Source: Anaerocolumna aminovalerica (GTDB lineage Bacteria > Bacillota > Clostridia > Lachnospirales > Lachnospiraceae). From it: a stretch of 64,000 nt of DNA. Below are positions 26,012 to 34,613 of this stretch, one piece after another (positions within the stretch are counted from its first letter, which is position 1; each line of letters opens with the position of its first letter). The stretch covers positions 110,105 through 174,104 of the forward strand of contig NZ_FOWD01000006.1 in the NCBI RefSeq assembly GCF_900115365.1, written 5' to 3'. The translations under genes and the position numbers were made by a program. The notes beneath the pieces were generated by a model. It did no database searches, had not been told where the DNA came from, and saw nothing but the letters and a program-made list of their open reading frames with translations.

Positions 26012-27559
26012 CTACATCTGAATTGGCAATCTACCTTTTAATTCAAATGGATGTTTTAACAACTCAGTCAATACATCCAGGCTATTTACAGTATATTCGT
26101 AAACAGCGATTCCATATACGTTTTCCGGAAGTGTCATTAAGTCATAAGGATTACGTAAGGCAAATACAATAACGTTCTGATTCTTTTTTGATGCCTCTTT
26201 TACTAAGTTAAGCTGTCCTTTATTCAGGTGTCCGTTATAGGTGCCAATTACAATGGAGCTGGCATATTCCCCCTGCTCTAATACAGTCTCAATTTCTTTC
26301 TCTTCCGGATTAGCTGAGGTAAGAATGCCCCGTCCATTAAATTGTTTAGCCATATATGCTGCAAAATGAAAGGTGTTATCATCCACATTCGATATATTGG
26401 TTGCACGAAATGGTATACTGCCTAAGAATAAGGAGTTTGCATCAACTTTCGGTAAAGTATCAGTGGGCATCTGGATTGGGGTAATACTATCTTTCCGTAG
26501 TTGTCTTGCAAAGGCTTTTCCTTTTTCCACATCAAAATCCAGCTTAGTTTCGTTTAAATTAACATACTTTTCTTTGAAATGTAGTATTTTTTCAACTGAG
26601 GCATTCATTTCTTCCATGGAGAGCTCACCCGCCTCAAGTGCTGCAGTTAATACCGTGGCTGCTTCTATAGGATAATTTCTGGTATGGGATAAGAAGATCA
26701 AATCCACCCCAGCCTTTACCGCAGCCTTAACTCCTTCTATTGTACCATAATATTTCTGAATTGCACTCATTTCCATACAATCACTTACTACTAATCCCTG
26801 AAATCCCATCTTATCTTTTAACAGGCCGGTAATAATATTGCGTGACATAGTTGCCGGTATATGCTCAGGTTCCAATTCGGGAAAGATGATATGTGAAGTT
26901 GTTATGGCAGGTATTCCTGCATCAATAACTGCTTGAAATGATACTAATTCGCATTCCTGCAATTGACTAAGGGTCTTATTTACCTGAGGCAGTCCAAGAT
27001 GTGAATCCACATTGGTATCGCCATGGCCGGGAAAATGTTTCGCTGATGCAAGAACACCACCATCTAAAAGGCCTTTCACCATTGCAACGCTATATTCCGC
27101 AACTTTCTTTGGATCATCGCCATAGCTTCGTACACCTATGACCGGGTTATCCATATTGGAATTAATATCTACATCAGGAGCTAAATTGAAGTTTACTCCT
27201 AACGTCTTTAATTGCTCTCCGGTGATCTTTCCAGCCTCATAAGCATTCATAACGTTATTGGTTGCTGCAATTGCCATAGCACCGGGAATATTAACACTAT
27301 CCTCCGCAAGTCTGGTTACCATTCCGCCCTCTTGATCTATGGTAATAAAAGCAGGGTATCCTGTGCTTTCCAAAGCTAATTGTTGTAACTTGTTACATAA
27401 ATCCCTTAATTGGGACGCACTTATAATATTATGTTTAAACAATATGAAGTTTCCAATTTTATATTGAAAAATTAACTCTTCTAACTCAGAATCAATCTCA
27501 GTTCCCGGAAATCCAACTACAAGACGTTGACCTATCTTTTCTTTTGCTGATAAATTCAT
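26012..27559 (-). CDS. nagZ: Beta-N-acetylhexosaminidase, glycoside hydrolase family 3 (NagZ-type)
   Basis: A 515-residue GH3 protein without signal peptide. It has the NagZ signatures AFITIDQEGGMVTRL, ASAKHFPGHGDTNVDSHLGL (catalytic His/Asp dyad of bacterial NagZ) and GLVVSDCMEMSAI with the nucleophile aspartate. A C-terminal (alpha/beta) domain follows. It releases GlcNAc from GlcNAc-MurNAc fragments. Absence of a signal peptide suggests cytosolic action after import. The ATG at 27559 has GAGGTT at 6 nt and the shared hairpin leader; an ATG four codons upstream lacks a ribosome site. It heads leftward toward the GNAT gene and is divergent from the RpiR regulator. Confidence 0.92.
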   Translation of the reverse strand: MNLSAKEKIGQRLVVGFPGTEIDSELEELIFQYKIGNFILFKHNIISASQLRDLCNKLQQLALESTGYPAFITIDQEGGMVTRLAEDSVNIPGAMAIAATNNVMNAYEAGKITGEQLKTLGVNFNLAPDVDINSNMDNPVIGVRSYGDDPKKVAEYSVAMVKGLLDGGVLASAKHFPGHGDTNVDSHLGLPQVNKTLSQLQECELVSFQAVIDAGIPAITTSHIIFPELEPEHIPATMSRNIITGLLKDKMGFQGLVVSDCMEMSAIQKYYGTIEGVKAAVKAGVDLIFLSHTRNYPIEAATVLTAALEAGELSMEEMNASVEKILHFKEKYVNLNETKLDFDVEKGKAFARQLRKDSITPIQMPTDTLPKVDANSLFLGSIPFRATNISNVDDNTFHFAAYMAKQFNGRGILTSANPEEKEIETVLEQGEYASSIVIGTYNGHLNKGQLNLVKEASKKNQNVIVFALRNPYDLMTLPENVYGIAVYEYTVNSLDVLTELLKHPFELKGRLPIQM

Positions 27560-27592
27560 TATTAACCTCATTTCCGACGCTTCAGCGCCTTT
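27560..27592 (-). promoter_or_regulatory. Hairpin-SD leader upstream of nagZ (copy 2 of 3)
   Basis: The minus strand has GGCGC, loop TGAA, GCGTC, then GGAAATGAGGTTAATA and the ATG. Compared with the flgL copy the stem keeps five pairs although individual bases differ, and the GGAA.TGAGGTTAAT part is nearly identical. That pattern suggests a conserved RNA shape rather than simple homology of the genes. Confidence 0.6.
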
Positions 27593-27800
27593 CTAATGAT
27601 CGGTTCCTTTCGAAACCATATAACATTGACAGTTCCTGATTTTTATAGTTAAATAGTTACATAATATTCATCATGACATGGAATTATATTTCATTAAAGT
27701 TCCCTAATAATTTTCTGGTAAGGGAAGGTACTTTTAATTGTTTCAAAAATGATGTCGTTATGATAAGCGAATAATATAAGGAAGGCAGGTATCATTTCAA

Positions 27801-28658
27801 ATGACAAATATTGAAATTAAAACACGCAGTATTATGGATTCCCTTAATAATTCAGAGAAAAAAGTTGCAGTTTATTTCTTAAATAATATTGAAAACATTT
27901 TCTCCATTCCCATTGCCCGTTTAGCAGACGAATCAGGGGTTAGCCAGGTAACCTGGATTCGTTTTTGTAAAGCAATTGGATATGATGGTCTAAAAGATTT
28001 AAAGAAAAGTCTCTTTATTGAATTGAACAACTCAACTGCAGATTTAACGGATACACTAGAGTTCTCTGATATTAGGAAAGACAGCACATTGGAACAAATG
28101 TGTAATACAATTAAAAATGCTGCAATACAAGCAGTTGATGATACCATTAAACTAATTGACCCTGAAACTTTCACTAAGGCTGTAGATATCATAGCGAAAG
28201 CAAATAATGTACGTATATTTGGTGTTGGGGCATCCGCTCAAGTTGCAGATGACCTGTATAAAAAATTAATGCGTATTAACAAAAATGCTACATTTGGTTA
28301 TGATATGCATACCCAGCTAACTTATGGTGCCAATGCAGGTCCAAAAGATGTTGCAATCATTTTCTCATATTCCGGAACTACAAAGGAAATGCTTGAAATA
28401 TTATCTTTAACCCAAAAAGCGAATTGTCCAACCATTGCCATTACGAAATATGCAAAAAGTCCGTTAGTGGCAAATGCAGATTATGCTATCTACTTATCGG
28501 CACCAGAAATTGATTATCGCAGCGGTGCTATGAGCAGCCGTATTGCCCAGTTAACAATAGTAGATCTGCTTTTTACAAGCTTAGCAAACAAGAACTACTC
28601 AAAAGTAGAAAAATACCTGGAGAAAAGTTCTGAAGTTTGCCGCAGCCATAGACTTTAA
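27801..28658 (+). CDS. RpiR-family regulator (MurR-like)
   Basis: A 285-residue RpiR-type regulator. The N-terminal HTH is LNNSEKKVAVYFLNNIENIF, ADESGVSQVTWIRFCKAIGY. The C-terminal SIS domain has VRIFGVGASAQVADDLYKKL and AIIFSYSGTTKEMLEI. RpiR proteins sense sugar phosphates; between nagZ and murQ the likely ligand is MurNAc-6-phosphate or GlcNAc-6-phosphate, as for E. coli MurR (inference). It is divergent from nagZ and convergent with murQ. Confidence 0.88.
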   Translation: MTNIEIKTRSIMDSLNNSEKKVAVYFLNNIENIFSIPIARLADESGVSQVTWIRFCKAIGYDGLKDLKKSLFIELNNSTADLTDTLEFSDIRKDSTLEQMCNTIKNAAIQAVDDTIKLIDPETFTKAVDIIAKANNVRIFGVGASAQVADDLYKKLMRINKNATFGYDMHTQLTYGANAGPKDVAIIFSYSGTTKEMLEILSLTQKANCPTIAITKYAKSPLVANADYAIYLSAPEIDYRSGAMSSRIAQLTIVDLLFTSLANKNYSKVEKYLEKSSEVCRSHRL

Positions 28659-28665
28659 TTAGTTG

Positions 28666-29583
28666 TTAAAAGTTGCTTTCATTACTTTTTCTACTAATAA
28701 CTCTTGCAATATGACCATTAGCATCCATAAGAGCTTTCTCTGCCTCTTCCGTATTCATATTGCATTCTATCATAACGATTGCTGTTTTCGCAGAATATCC
28801 GCACAAAGCTAAAGTTTCTCTTGCTTTGGCGTCACTGACTCTCGTAGTACCTCGAACAATTGATACAGTTCTCTCAATAAGCTTTTCATTGGTTGCCTTT
28901 ACATCAACCATTAAATTTCCATACACCTTACCCAGTTTTATCATAACGGAGGTGCTTAACATATTTAATACCATCTTCTGTGCAGTTCCACTCTTTAATC
29001 TTGTGGAGCCGGTAATTACCTCCGGTCCAGGTTGTGGGGTTATAGCCACATCTACAATAGAATTTAATTCAGAATTTGGACTGCAAGTTACACTAATTGT
29101 CTTAGCACCAATACTCTTGGCGTAATTCACTGCCCCAATTACATAAGGTGTCCTTCCGCTTGCTGCAATCCCAACCAATACATCACGATTGGTAAAATTG
29201 ATGTCTTGTAGATCCTTTGCACCTAGCTCCTGATTATCTTCAGCTCCTTCCACTGCCTTAACAATAGCTGTAATCCCTCCTGCTATAAGTGCCTGGACTA
29301 ATTCCGGATCCGTTCCGAAGGTGGGAGGACATTCTGCTGCATCTAATACACCTAATCGCCCAGAGGTTCCACAGCCGCTATAAATAAGGCGCCCTCCCCG
29401 AACTATCTTTTCATAGATAATTTCAACTGCTTCTGCAATATGTTCTAATTCCTTCTCTACTGCAAATGCAACTTTCTTATCCTCATCATTGATTAGAAGC
29501 AACACTTCTAACGTGGAAAGACTGTCAATATTTTTTGTCCTCTCATTCTTCTGCTCTGTTTCAATTGTGCTTAATTCTACCAT
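28666..29583 (-). CDS. murQ: N-acetylmuramic acid 6-phosphate etherase
   Basis: A 305-residue SIS-domain protein matching MurQ, with GGRLIYSGCGTSGRLGVLDA, AECPPTFGT, GIAASGRTPYVIGA, STRLKSGTAQKMVLNMLST and the C-terminal ARETLALCGYSAKTAIVMIE. It cleaves the lactyl ether of MurNAc-6P to GlcNAc-6P and D-lactate. It needs a phosphorylated substrate, so import must be coupled to a kinase or a 6-phospho muramidase (compare the MupG gene at 33471). It is the last gene of the leftward transporter series, 21 nt after the second permease. Confidence 0.95.
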   Translation of the reverse strand: MVELSTIETEQKNERTKNIDSLSTLEVLLLINDEDKKVAFAVEKELEHIAEAVEIIYEKIVRGGRLIYSGCGTSGRLGVLDAAECPPTFGTDPELVQALIAGGITAIVKAVEGAEDNQELGAKDLQDINFTNRDVLVGIAASGRTPYVIGAVNYAKSIGAKTISVTCSPNSELNSIVDVAITPQPGPEVITGSTRLKSGTAQKMVLNMLSTSVMIKLGKVYGNLMVDVKATNEKLIERTVSIVRGTTRVSDAKARETLALCGYSAKTAIVMIECNMNTEEAEKALMDANGHIARVISRKSNESNF

Positions 29584-29604
29584 GTATTTTACCTCTCTGC
29601 CTCA

Positions 29605-30474
29605 TCAGCCTTTTACAGATCCTACCGTAAGCCCTTTCACAAAATATTTCTGTAAAAATGGATATAGAATAATAATTGGTAATGTTGATGTAATAATTAC
29701 TGCAGATTTTATGGAAATACCTATGGTTGCTTTATCTGCAGAACCAGCCGCATCTCCAACCATGGTGGTTCCATTTACTATGTTTCTTAAGAATAACATT
29801 ACAGGGAATTGAGTTGTGTTTAAATAGATTAATCCATTAAACCAATCATTCCAGAAAAATACAGCGGTATACAACCCGACTGTTGCAAGAGCTGCTTTTG
29901 ATAATGGCACTATAATCTTTCTCAGTACACCAAAATAGCTTAAGCCATCAATAAATGCTGCTTCTTCAATCTCCGATGGAATAGATTTAAAGAAATTTAT
30001 TAATATAATCAAATTAAATTGATTGATTGCAAATGGTAGTAACATTGCAAATCTTGTACCTGTTAAGTGTAAATTCGAAATTATCAAGTAATTCGGAATC
30101 AAACCCCCTGAAAAAAACATTGAAAATACAACCATTTTCATTACAATTTTATGACCTTTTAAAAACCCTTTGGAAAGTGGATAAGCAAATAAAGTTGTCA
30201 TGGATAAGGAGATTAATGTACCAACTGTTGTATAAAATATGGTGTTTCCATAAGCTTTAAAAAAGTTAGGGTATGTAAATATTTGCTTATATGCTTCAAA
30301 ATTAAGACCTACCGGTAATAATGAAACTTGATTGTTCACAATTGCTTTCGGAGAGGAAAGAGATAACGCAATCATATAAATAAATGGAACCAAACACATT
30401 AATAAAACAAAAATCATAATCAAATAGATTATGGTATCAAAGATTAAGTTACCTTTTGTACGATATTTTTTCAC
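29605..30474 (-). CDS. Sugar ABC transporter permease, MalG/LplC type
   Basis: A 289-residue membrane protein with six predicted spans and the permease signature EEAAFIDGLSYFGVLRKIIV near residue 190. I use the GTG at 30474 because AGGAGG lies 6 nt upstream, leaving a 10-nt gap to the preceding gene; an ATG eight codons upstream would overlap that gene and has no site. LplC-type permeases import oligosaccharides, and here a muropeptide-derived sugar is likely from context. No ATPase gene is in the operon. Confidence 0.88.
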   Translation of the reverse strand: MKKYRTKGNLIFDTIIYLIMIFVLLMCLVPFIYMIALSLSSPKAIVNNQVSLLPVGLNFEAYKQIFTYPNFFKAYGNTIFYTTVGTLISLSMTTLFAYPLSKGFLKGHKIVMKMVVFSMFFSGGLIPNYLIISNLHLTGTRFAMLLPFAINQFNLIILINFFKSIPSEIEEAAFIDGLSYFGVLRKIIVPLSKAALATVGLYTAVFFWNDWFNGLIYLNTTQFPVMLFLRNIVNGTTMVGDAAGSADKATIGISIKSAVIITSTLPIIILYPFLQKYFVKGLTVGSVKG

Positions 30475-30484
30475 AGGGCACCTC

Positions 30485-31441
30485 CTAATAGATTCCATCG
30501 CCGGTTAATTTTTTACTGATTGTATTGGATGAAGATACAAGCACTACTCCAATAATTCCGGTAAATAAACCGATTGCTGTTGCATACGAATAGTTCTGAT
30601 TATAAAGACCTATTCGATAAACTAAAGTATCTATAATATCACTAACCTGTGAATTTGATGGCGTATACATTAACAGAACCTTTTCAAAACCAAGACTTAA
30701 CATACGTCCAACATTTAGTATAAGCATAACCATAATGGTTGGTAAGATGGATGGTATTGTTACATGAGTGATTTGTTGAAAACGATTCGCTCCATCTATC
30801 TGAGCTGCTTCGAATAAATCAGAATTTATGCCAGTTATAGCAGCTAAATAAATAATAGCTGTCCAACCAGTAAATTGCCATGTATCCGTAAGAACATAAA
30901 GCCACCTAAAGTACTCTGGCTCATTCATAAAATAAATTGGTTCCATACCAAATACATTCTGTAAAAATATATTTATCAATCCTGAACTTGGTGATAGCAA
31001 TTCTTGTAATATCGCTATTACTACTACGGTTGATATGAATCTTGGCATATATGAAACGGTCTGTACCAATTTCTTAAAACGTACATGACGTACTTCGTTT
31101 AACAATATAGCAAAAATAATTGGTATTGGAAAATTAATAATTAAGTTCATAAATGATATAGTAAAAGTATTTCTAAATGCTCTCCAGAATGCCGGATCCT
31201 TTAGAAATGTCTCAAAATACTTAAATCCAACCCACTTAACTCCAAAAGGCCCCATTGCCGGTCTATATCGGCGGAATGCAAGCACATTTCCAAACATAGG
31301 AAGATATTTAAATACAATAAAATATAAAATTGGCAAAACCATCATTGCATAGAGTTGCCAATAACGTCTTAGATGTTTTTGAAAAGGGCTCCTTCTCTTT
31401 GTTACGGTTACGTCTACATTCTGTTTTTTGCGTAAATCCAT
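30485..31441 (-). CDS. Sugar ABC transporter permease, LplB/YteP type
   Basis: A 318-residue permease. After a basic cytoplasmic tail it has six membrane spans, with the family segment YLPMFGNVLAFRRYRPAMGP and the coupling loop EAAQIDGANRFQQITHVTIP. It starts at the ATG at 31441 with AGGAGG at 6 nt. It pairs with the MalG-type gene downstream. A stem-loop separates it from the binding-protein gene, as often seen where the binding protein is made in excess. Confidence 0.9.
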   Translation of the reverse strand: MDLRKKQNVDVTVTKRRSPFQKHLRRYWQLYAMMVLPILYFIVFKYLPMFGNVLAFRRYRPAMGPFGVKWVGFKYFETFLKDPAFWRAFRNTFTISFMNLIINFPIPIIFAILLNEVRHVRFKKLVQTVSYMPRFISTVVVIAILQELLSPSSGLINIFLQNVFGMEPIYFMNEPEYFRWLYVLTDTWQFTGWTAIIYLAAITGINSDLFEAAQIDGANRFQQITHVTIPSILPTIMVMLILNVGRMLSLGFEKVLLMYTPSNSQVSDIIDTLVYRIGLYNQNYSYATAIGLFTGIIGVVLVSSSNTISKKLTGDGIY

Positions 31442-31463
31442 AGTCAACCTCCTGTTTCTATAA

Positions 31464-31499
31464 GAGGCTACCCTTAGTTTGTATTATAAGGGTAGCCTC
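31464..31499 (-). terminator. Stem-loop between binding-protein and permease genes
   Basis: GAGGCTACCCTT and AAGGGTAGCCTC form a perfect 12-bp stem with a 12-nt loop, 13 nt after the binding-protein stop. There is no good T-tract on the minus strand, so it more likely protects the upstream mRNA 3' end than terminates fully. Confidence 0.75.
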
Positions 31500-31511
31500 C
31501 ATCATTAAAGA

Positions 31512-33143
31512 TTATTTCTTTAGATTATCATTATAAATCTTGCAGAACTCGTCAATCTTTAGTGTCTTCATTTCATTTACATAAGCATCCCAGTCTTTTT
31601 CAACACTCTTCTTGCCTGTAATAAATGCATCCGCCCAAACGCTAAAAGTATCAAATAATGGTGTCTGTAACACAACCGCGTCTTCTGCTTGCATATCGTC
31701 AAACGCTGGTACAGGTGGAAGTGATCGGATCACGTCACCCATTGCATTAACTTCTTGGTTAATACGTGCATAGTTTTCATCATATTTTGTCATTTCGCGT
31801 TCATTTACCCATACCAATTGTGTAACATCGGAACCACATCCGTATTTTGTTTGTAGCGTTTTGTAAATACCTTCTGGTGAGTTAACTATTTCGTCAGCAT
31901 ATTTAATTTTACCATTTTCCATTGTATAAGTAACACCTTCAACACCTAAGCACCATAATTTAGCACCTTCTTCTGAGAAAAATACATTATCAATGGTACG
32001 TACTACCCGTTCGAAATCATCTCTTTTTGCTGTAGCAGCTGGGAACATGATACCAGAACCAGTACGGCTCTTTTCTTGATGATGAGCACCAGCTGGGCCT
32101 TCTAATGCAGGATACATCTGTAATTTAAACCCTTCAATTTCTGATGTACCTGCAACACCTCCGATTTGGTCATAATAAGCATAGGTAGCCATAGATTTGC
32201 CGGTAGCCATCTTCTGAGACCACATATCACCGTCAATTGGATCTGCCATCTCAGGATCTAACAATCCTTCTGCATATAATTTTGCAAGGTAACTAATGTA
32301 TTCTTTGTACCCATCACTAATTGCTCCTGGGAAGTATTCTTTCTTATCATAATCCCAGCTTAGTGTATTTGTACCTGATGAACCGTTTTTACCTAAACTA
32401 ACACCGAAAGAAGGCATTGTCATTCTGTATAATACACGTGGACCAGCTAAAATAGTAAGTGGATAAGAATCCGGATTCTTTGCTTTATAAGCTTTTAATA
32501 TATTGTATAAATCATCGAATGTTTTAGGTGCTTGTAATCCTTCTGCTTCTAAGAAATCTTCTCTTAAAATAAGTCCACCATCATAGAAAGGTTTATCAAA
32601 AAGTCCTGGCATATAATAACGTTTGCCATCTGCTAAATTTTTCGAATCAACTTCTTCTTGTAATCCAAATTCTTCAACGCGAGCGTTGAAATTCGGAGTG
32701 AACTCTGAATAATCACTGATAGGAACTAATGCACCATTAAGAGCAAGAGAAGCATTCTCACCTACTGTACTCTGGTAAAGAATAACATCTGGTGAATTAC
32801 TGCCAGTATTAAGTGTTAAAGAAACTTTAGTCTGGTAGTCAGCAATTGGGATAACTTCGAATTGGAAGTCAACATTAAACATTTTTTCTGCTTCTGTTAC
32901 AGTTAACCAATCTTCTTTAAACGGTAACGTAGCATTGTCTGAATAGTAAATCTTGATCTTAACCGGTTCTTCCGTCTCAGGTTGTTTTGATTCTGCCCCC
33001 GCTGTTTCGTTTCCTGTTGTTTCTTTCCCTGTTGTTTCTTCTTTTGAAGAATCAGTTGTAACAGGGGTTTTCTTTTGGCCACATGCTGTAAATAACCCTA
33101 CTATCATAGCAAGTGCCAAAAATAATGATACCAACTTTTTCAT
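31512..33143 (-). CDS. Extracellular sugar-binding lipoprotein of ABC transporter (LplA-like)
   Basis: A 543-residue lipoprotein. The signal peptide MKKLVSLFLALAMIVGLFTA ends in the lipobox cysteine (FTAC), followed by a Thr/Glu/Ser-rich linker with ETTGKETTGNETAG repeats. The mature part is a large family-1 solute-binding protein, as in LplA/YtcQ (500-550 residues). The start at 33143 has AGGAGG at 8 nt. Neighbours (murQ, nagZ, MupG) suggest a peptidoglycan-derived sugar such as MurNAc or GlcNAc-MurNAc as ligand. A strong promoter lies about 115 nt upstream. Confidence 0.88.
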   Translation of the reverse strand: MKKLVSLFLALAMIVGLFTACGQKKTPVTTDSSKEETTGKETTGNETAGAESKQPETEEPVKIKIYYSDNATLPFKEDWLTVTEAEKMFNVDFQFEVIPIADYQTKVSLTLNTGSNSPDVILYQSTVGENASLALNGALVPISDYSEFTPNFNARVEEFGLQEEVDSKNLADGKRYYMPGLFDKPFYDGGLILREDFLEAEGLQAPKTFDDLYNILKAYKAKNPDSYPLTILAGPRVLYRMTMPSFGVSLGKNGSSGTNTLSWDYDKKEYFPGAISDGYKEYISYLAKLYAEGLLDPEMADPIDGDMWSQKMATGKSMATYAYYDQIGGVAGTSEIEGFKLQMYPALEGPAGAHHQEKSRTGSGIMFPAATAKRDDFERVVRTIDNVFFSEEGAKLWCLGVEGVTYTMENGKIKYADEIVNSPEGIYKTLQTKYGCGSDVTQLVWVNEREMTKYDENYARINQEVNAMGDVIRSLPPVPAFDDMQAEDAVVLQTPLFDTFSVWADAFITGKKSVEKDWDAYVNEMKTLKIDEFCKIYNDNLKK

Positions 33144-33188
33144 TTTCAAATCCTCCTCATTAATTTTGCTATGTATTCACGCATATTC

Positions 33189-33246
33189 AACAAAGTTACA
33201 TATGTATATAAGTTTCATAATATAGGACATAACATGTAACTTTGTT
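33189..33246. promoter_or_regulatory. 13-bp perfect inverted repeat in the leader of the sugar ABC operon
   Basis: AACAAAGTTACAT (33189-33201) is inverted exactly as ATGTAACTTTGTT (33234-33246), 32 nt apart. It lies downstream of the operon promoter and upstream of the binding-protein gene. It may be a paired operator for the RpiR-type regulator or an RNA stem in the leader. Confidence 0.5.
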
Positions 33247-33256
33247 TCATAATTGT

Positions 33257-33285
33257 ATCTTAACATTATAATAAAGTTTCGTCAA
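33257..33285 (-). promoter_or_regulatory. Vegetative promoter of the sugar ABC operon
   Basis: On the minus strand TTGACG (complement of 33280-33285), a 17-nt spacer and TAAGAT (complement of 33257-33262) form a good sigma-A promoter. Because it lies after the MupG gene, the binding-protein operon has its own start. The rest of the 327-nt spacer holds nothing else I recognise. Confidence 0.75.
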
Positions 33286-33470
33286 TATAATAATGCAAAA
33301 TTGTTAAAATAAATAATCAATATCATTAATTTATGTATATGTTGCACAATAACAAAATAGCCCTGTACCCAGTATAGGCCGGGTTTCAAACCGCTCCCTA
33401 ATACCAGATGCAGAGCTTAATAAGTAAGTTAGCAACTTTTATATATATTATTTTTAAATGTAAGTACTAT

Positions 33471-34553
33471 TTATTGATGTTCCTGCTCCTTCTGAAACAT
33501 TTTTGATTCTTCCATTGTTTTTACAAACCGAATTTTTGAACCATTCATAATATTCTTTAATAAAAGGTGATATTCTTTTGGTAGTTGCCCGATAACATTT
33601 ACCCTTTCATCGGCCGGAAGATTTTCTACAATAATTTGAATCTCTCCGGAATATCTTTGATAACGGTTATTATCAATTGTGATGGAGCCTGTTGTTCTTT
33701 CCGTACAATGGTTTGGCAGAATATCTTGGTTGGCACCATTTACTCTTGATTCCTGTAAACGCTTAAGCCAACGGGGAGAGTCTGTTCTTATGGTAAATTC
33801 TTTACTATATAGATATTCATATTCTTTTTCAAATATTACAGGTAGTGTATAGATATTTGAATTTTGATATTGTGATATCATGTTTGCTTGGAATTGGCTG
33901 ATAATGCCGTCGCCAATAAAAACACCGTCAATGTTATAGGATAATAGTGATATAAATGCTGCGTAAGGAGCAATATATCTATGGGATTCCAATGTTGGAA
34001 GACCTTCATATATAGGTCCTCTTTTATCTGCATCTCCCGGTATGAAGGCCAGAAGCTTAAATCCTTTACTTAGTAACATCTTATTGCGAATTTGAAATTG
34101 TTCTTCATCTAGTCCGGTTTCAGGTCTTGGATAGTAATTATGCATGGCGTATATATCTAAGGAATTTGAAGATAATTTTTCTGCGAAGTCAGAGGTAACA
34201 GTGGAGGCATTGATGCAAACAGGAAATTCCTTTGCCAGCTTAAGTATTTCATCCTCGGAGAATCCGTAATCGATTCTTAGGATGGATACATTTAACATCT
34301 TGGCCAATTCTAAAAGTGACCCGGCATGAAATAGCTTCAGAGTATTTATGGAAACATCTGCGATGATGCGATAACCCCATGTGTTTAGATAAGTACACAT
34401 GTCCTTGGCACGCTGGATGTATGTATTGTCATATTCTTCACTGATGTGGAATGAGGTGAAGATAAAATTGCCTTCTTTGTATAAGGACGAAAGTTGTTCT
34501 TTTTGGTTTTTGAAAGTTGATAAGAATACGGAATAGCCGATTGAATTAATCAT
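33471..34553 (-). CDS. mupG: MupG-like 6-phospho-N-acetylmuramidase (DUF871)
   Basis: A 360-residue protein of the DUF871/MupG family. It opens INSIGYSVFLSTFKNQKEQL, has the barrel motif FTSFHISEEYDN and the family signature AMHNYYPRPETGLDEEQF, and ends in a small cyclophilin-like domain (FTIRTDSPRWLKRLQESRVN). In Staphylococcus MupG hydrolyses MurNAc-6P-GlcNAc. Here it stands beside nagZ, murQ and an ABC importer rather than a PTS, so how the substrate is phosphorylated is unclear. The symbol is by family similarity. Confidence 0.85.
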   Translation of the reverse strand: MINSIGYSVFLSTFKNQKEQLSSLYKEGNFIFTSFHISEEYDNTYIQRAKDMCTYLNTWGYRIIADVSINTLKLFHAGSLLELAKMLNVSILRIDYGFSEDEILKLAKEFPVCINASTVTSDFAEKLSSNSLDIYAMHNYYPRPETGLDEEQFQIRNKMLLSKGFKLLAFIPGDADKRGPIYEGLPTLESHRYIAPYAAFISLLSYNIDGVFIGDGIISQFQANMISQYQNSNIYTLPVIFEKEYEYLYSKEFTIRTDSPRWLKRLQESRVNGANQDILPNHCTERTTGSITIDNNRYQRYSGEIQIIVENLPADERVNVIGQLPKEYHLLLKNIMNGSKIRFVKTMEESKMFQKEQEHQ

Positions 34554-34613
34554 TGTGATACCCTTTCTTTCTTTATAAAATTAAGTTATGAAACCTCAAC
34601 TTGGATGCTTATA

